NCBI GenBank assembly: GCA_012031225.1
Contig: JAAUTZ010000006.1
Span: forward strand, 20,534 to 84,533
Length of the DNA: 64,000 bases
Source: Chloroflexaceae bacterium
Lineage (GTDB): Bacteria > Chloroflexota > Chloroflexia > Chloroflexales > Chloroflexaceae
Direction of reading: 5' to 3'
Shown here: one piece after another, positions 61,899-64,000 of the stretch
Layout: each line of letters begins with the position of its first letter
Numbering within the stretch: the stretch's first letter is position 1
The notes under the pieces: generated by a model
What the model saw: the letters and a program-made list of their open reading frames with translations, nothing else
Told to the model about the DNA's origin: nothing
Database searches by the model: none
Position numbers and translations under genes: made by a program

Positions 61899-62909
61899 TT
61901 AGCGGATGCGCCTAGACAAATCGCCATCGGGGTCATAGGGGATCTCTGAAATCTGCATGAGTTTATCCCACCGGTGGTAGGCTTGCAGGTAGCGCATCGT
62001 GCCACTCAGCGAACGCATCACGATACTGTAGGTGCGTGCGCCACCACCCATATACTCAACCCCATCGAGGAAGCCGCCGGTGGTGATGCCCGTTGCGGCA
62101 AAAAACACATTTTCCGAGCTGACGAGATCATTCGTCGTGTAGACCCGATTTAAGTCCAGCCCTTGCTCGAGGCAGAGTATCCGCTCTTCATCGTTGCGGG
62201 GCCAGACCTTGCATTGGATCGCACCACCAGTACACTTCAGCGCACAGGCTTTCACCACCGCCTCAGGTGCGCCGCCAATGCCCATCAGCATATCCGCCGC
62301 CGGATTCGGCACGGTGGCCATCACACCGGCTGATACGTCGCCGTGATCAATCAAGCTGATGCGTGCGCCAGCCTCGCGGATTTGGCGGATCAAGTCCTTG
62401 TGGCGCGGACGATCTAGCACCACCACCAGCACATCGCTGATCTTCTTGCCGAGCGCACGGGCCACACGCTTGATATTATCGGCAACCGGTGCGTTGATGT
62501 CAATCATATCTTCGGCTTCTTCGGCAACAACGATCTTGTCCATGTAGGCAATCCCTTGCCACTGGTACATTGTGCCCCGCTCGGCGGCAGCTACCACCGA
62601 GATCGCCCCCGGCCGGCCTTCGGCGACCAGTGCCGTACCTTCCACCGGATCTACCGCAATGTCCATCTCAACGCCTTCGCCCGTGCCCACCCGATCTCCG
62701 GTGTAGAGCATCGGTGCTTCGTCCTTCTCGCCCTCGCCAATCACCACCACCCCATTGAAGGGGACACTCAGCAACGCCAGCCGCATCGCGTCTACCGCCG
62801 ACTGATCGGCGGCGTGTTTGTCGGCGCGGCCCATCCAACGCCCACTGTTCAGGGCGGCGGCTTCGGTGGCACGGACCAAGTACATACCTAAATTACTGTC
62901 AATCTGCAT
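61899..62909 (-). CDS. glpX: Class II fructose-1,6-bisphosphatase
   Basis: A 336-residue GlpX-type enzyme hydrolysing fructose 1,6-bisphosphate (in some lineages also sedoheptulose bisphosphate), for gluconeogenesis or a carbon-fixing cycle. Motifs: LVRATEAAALNSGRWMGRAD, VVIGEGEKDEAPML (metal-binding Glu), MDIAVDPVEGTALVAEGRPG, and GGAPEAVVKACALKC. The length is normal. ATG 62909 follows GAGGAGGT. A candidate -10 (TATACT, minus strand, 62967-62962) is about 50 bases upstream. Confidence 0.97.
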   Translation of the reverse strand: MQIDSNLGMYLVRATEAAALNSGRWMGRADKHAADQSAVDAMRLALLSVPFNGVVVIGEGEKDEAPMLYTGDRVGTGEGVEMDIAVDPVEGTALVAEGRPGAISVVAAAERGTMYQWQGIAYMDKIVVAEEAEDMIDINAPVADNIKRVARALGKKISDVLVVVLDRPRHKDLIRQIREAGARISLIDHGDVSAGVMATVPNPAADMLMGIGGAPEAVVKACALKCTGGAIQCKVWPRNDEERILCLEQGLDLNRVYTTNDLVSSENVFFAATGITTGGFLDGVEYMGGGARTYSIVMRSLSGTMRYLQAYHRWDKLMQISEIPYDPDGDLSRRIR

Positions 62910-63327
62910 AAACTACCTCCTCGTAGCACTGCCATTCAATGCTTGCATCTTGTTCTCTCTCAGTATACGTGGGCGAGCAACCAAGTAGGTACACCCCTGA
63001 TGTAGGGGCGTTCTTTCTATTTCAGAAAAATGGTATACTATAGCATGGTAGCATTGTTCAGTGGTCAGCTTGTATTTTTGGATTACACAGATCGCTACCG
63101 ATACATATCAATACTAGCCAAGTCTCGTTAATCCAATCCAGTTACCCTAAGCTGAGCGCACACTACCACCTTTCACGCGCATCCTTGCCAGTCAAGCACG
63201 GAACCGCATCTGAAGATTGAAACGATATGGTTGTATGGGACGAACGCGACCGCTCATAGGCAATGATCGTCATCACTCTGCCCGCATCATAACACAGATT
63301 CTGACCACGCTGTACCCGCCAGTCGTG
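62910..63327. other. Divergent intergenic region between glpX and the right-edge gene
   Basis: About 415 bases with no convincing gene. Minus strand: TATACT (62967-62962) as candidate -10 for glpX. Plus strand: TGG then TATACT (63031-63039), an extended -10 for the right-edge gene, with a weak -35 (TTCTTT) 17 bases upstream. A near-palindrome TAGCATGGTAG follows; an 11-base complement of it (CTACCATGCTA) occurs just upstream of the lysine promoter. The minus-strand frame 63163-63417 shows no recognisable protein and no binding site. Confidence 0.5.
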
Positions 63328-64000
63328 ATGCAGGCGCAGGGAACGCCTGCCCGACCTGCTGCGCATCACGCGGGAGGTACACCTAGCCCACCCCCAACGT
63401 TCGCGTTTCTCGTGCATCCATTAGCAGTCAGTGATATTTATAAGAGCCGCCCACTGCGCTTCGCCCGCGCCCTCCCCCAGCCCCTCGTAGAGCGGCTAGT
63501 CGCCTATGCCCCGCCCGTCTACCTTGCGCGAATACGCGGCATTCGCAGTGCCGCAACGGGTGAAGAGATCGCCGGCTTGCTCTACTCCATCGGCACCACC
63601 CCCGCGCAGATGTTGCGCCACCCGCCAGAGTTCACCTATCGCCGCCTCGTGCAGACAGCCCGTTCGGCGGCGCGGCGCGGCGCACGCCTGCTAGGGCTGG
63701 GCGCGTTCACTTCGGTTGTCGGCGATGCGGGCATCACTGTTGCCCAGCGCACCACCGTCGGCATTACCAGTGGCAATACCCTGACTGTCGTGGCAACGCT
63801 GGAAACCATCGAGACGGCCCTCGCCCAGCTTGGGCGCAATCCGGCTCAGGGCCGCGTTGCCGTCATCGGTGCAACGGGCAGCATCGGGGCGGCGTGTGCG
63901 CGGATGCTGGCCACGCACATGCAGCAGGTTTGGCTGATTGCGCCACGCCCCGAACGCCTGCACGCCCTGCACCAGCAGATTCGCCACGCAGGCTCCCACG
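63328..64000 (+). CDS. Acyl-ACP-reductase-like dehydrogenase, 3' end cut by window edge
   Basis: From ATG 63328 an open frame of 224 codons runs off the window. It begins with a poorly conserved leader, then FAFLVHPLAVSDIYKSRPLR, PPVYLARIRGIRSAATGEEI, RRGARLLGLGAFTSVVGDAG, ITSGNTLTVVATLETIETAL and the Rossmann nucleotide site VAVIGATGSIGAACARML. This pattern matches the family of fatty acyl-ACP reductase (cyanobacterial AAR)-like proteins. It probably reduces an acyl thioester to an aldehyde, or is a related oxidoreductase. No binding site clearly marks ATG 63328, so the start is uncertain. The catalytic Cys region, if any, is partly outside the window. Confidence 0.72.
   Translation, partial: MQAQGTPARPAAHHAGGTPSPPPTFAFLVHPLAVSDIYKSRPLRFARALPQPLVERLVAYAPPVYLARIRGIRSAATGEEIAGLLYSIGTTPAQMLRHPPEFTYRRLVQTARSAARRGARLLGLGAFTSVVGDAGITVAQRTTVGITSGNTLTVVATLETIETALAQLGRNPAQGRVAVIGATGSIGAACARMLATHMQQVWLIAPRPERLHALHQQIRHAGSH

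Noticed and set aside
63163-63417. 84-codon minus-strand frame opposite the right-edge gene.
   Set aside because: Low-complexity Arg/Ser-rich translation, no binding site, overlaps the start of the better supported plus-strand dehydrogenase frame.

Overview
The window is about 60% GC and densely coded. Short intergenic gaps, many GTG starts, clear AAGGAG-type ribosome binding sites and the gene content point to a bacterium of the phylum Chloroflexota, probably a filamentous Chloroflexia relative. Supporting content is a Thermus-like LysW lysine pathway, LysW ending in EDWGE, GlpX-type fructose-bisphosphatase, an acyl-ACP-reductase-like dehydrogenase, and Chloroflexota-style secreted proteins ending in a FLP-type motif. 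This assignment is inference. I saw no rRNA, tRNA, CRISPR array, transposase or prophage.

Layout. 1-10100 (mostly minus strand): a partial Uma2 nuclease, trpS, a DUF2461 protein, an AddA/UvrD-like helicase without a nuclease domain, a bacterial DA1-like zinc peptidase, a patatin lipase and two overlapping SPFH proteins. 10300-22465 (plus): an MFS transporter with a frameshift, an M20 dipeptidase, leucyl aminopeptidase, an AbgT transporter, bifunctional proline/P5C dehydrogenase, an SDR and a metallophosphoesterase. They read as a peptide and amino-acid utilisation block. A PII-like gene lies tail to tail with the last of these.

22830-33833 (plus) is the centrepiece: a complete alpha-aminoadipate lysine cluster (lysT, lysU, homoisocitrate dehydrogenase, lysW, lysX, lysY, a divergent homocitrate-synthase-like gene, lysZ, a NYN-like gene, lysJ, lysK). 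It is preceded by a strong promoter and a leader of about 250 nt. That leader encodes a 21-residue peptide with three Lys codons (two in tandem), followed by a terminator-like hairpin and a possible antiterminator. This looks like ribosome-mediated lysine attenuation.

34000-44330: a LysM/lectin-like gene (frameshifted), a secreted glycosidase-like protein, rarA, small proteins, metG, an SH3 membrane protein and a DnaQ-exonuclease/WYL fusion. 44354-47308 (minus): a one-carbon module of a cyclodeaminase/cyclohydrolase-family protein, a FolD homologue that has lost the cyclohydrolase lysine, and a PurD homologue that has lost catalytic residues. 47441-53920 (plus): a frameshifted DUF72 gene, asd, rlmN (probably leaderless), a peptide-binding lipoprotein and hisS. 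53939-62909 (minus): a WecA/MraY-type transferase, an O-antigen-ligase/TPR gene (frameshifted), recN, a second O-antigen-ligase-like gene and glpX. The right edge holds a partial acyl-ACP-reductase-like gene.

Two window-wide patterns stand out. Degenerate heptamer arrays (consensus MCCTRAC) and 9-mer CTTCGTGNN arrays occupy several intergenic regions. Five genes carry single-base indels in or next to C/G runs, or start codons put out of frame by them, which suggests either base-calling error or a set of recent lesions.
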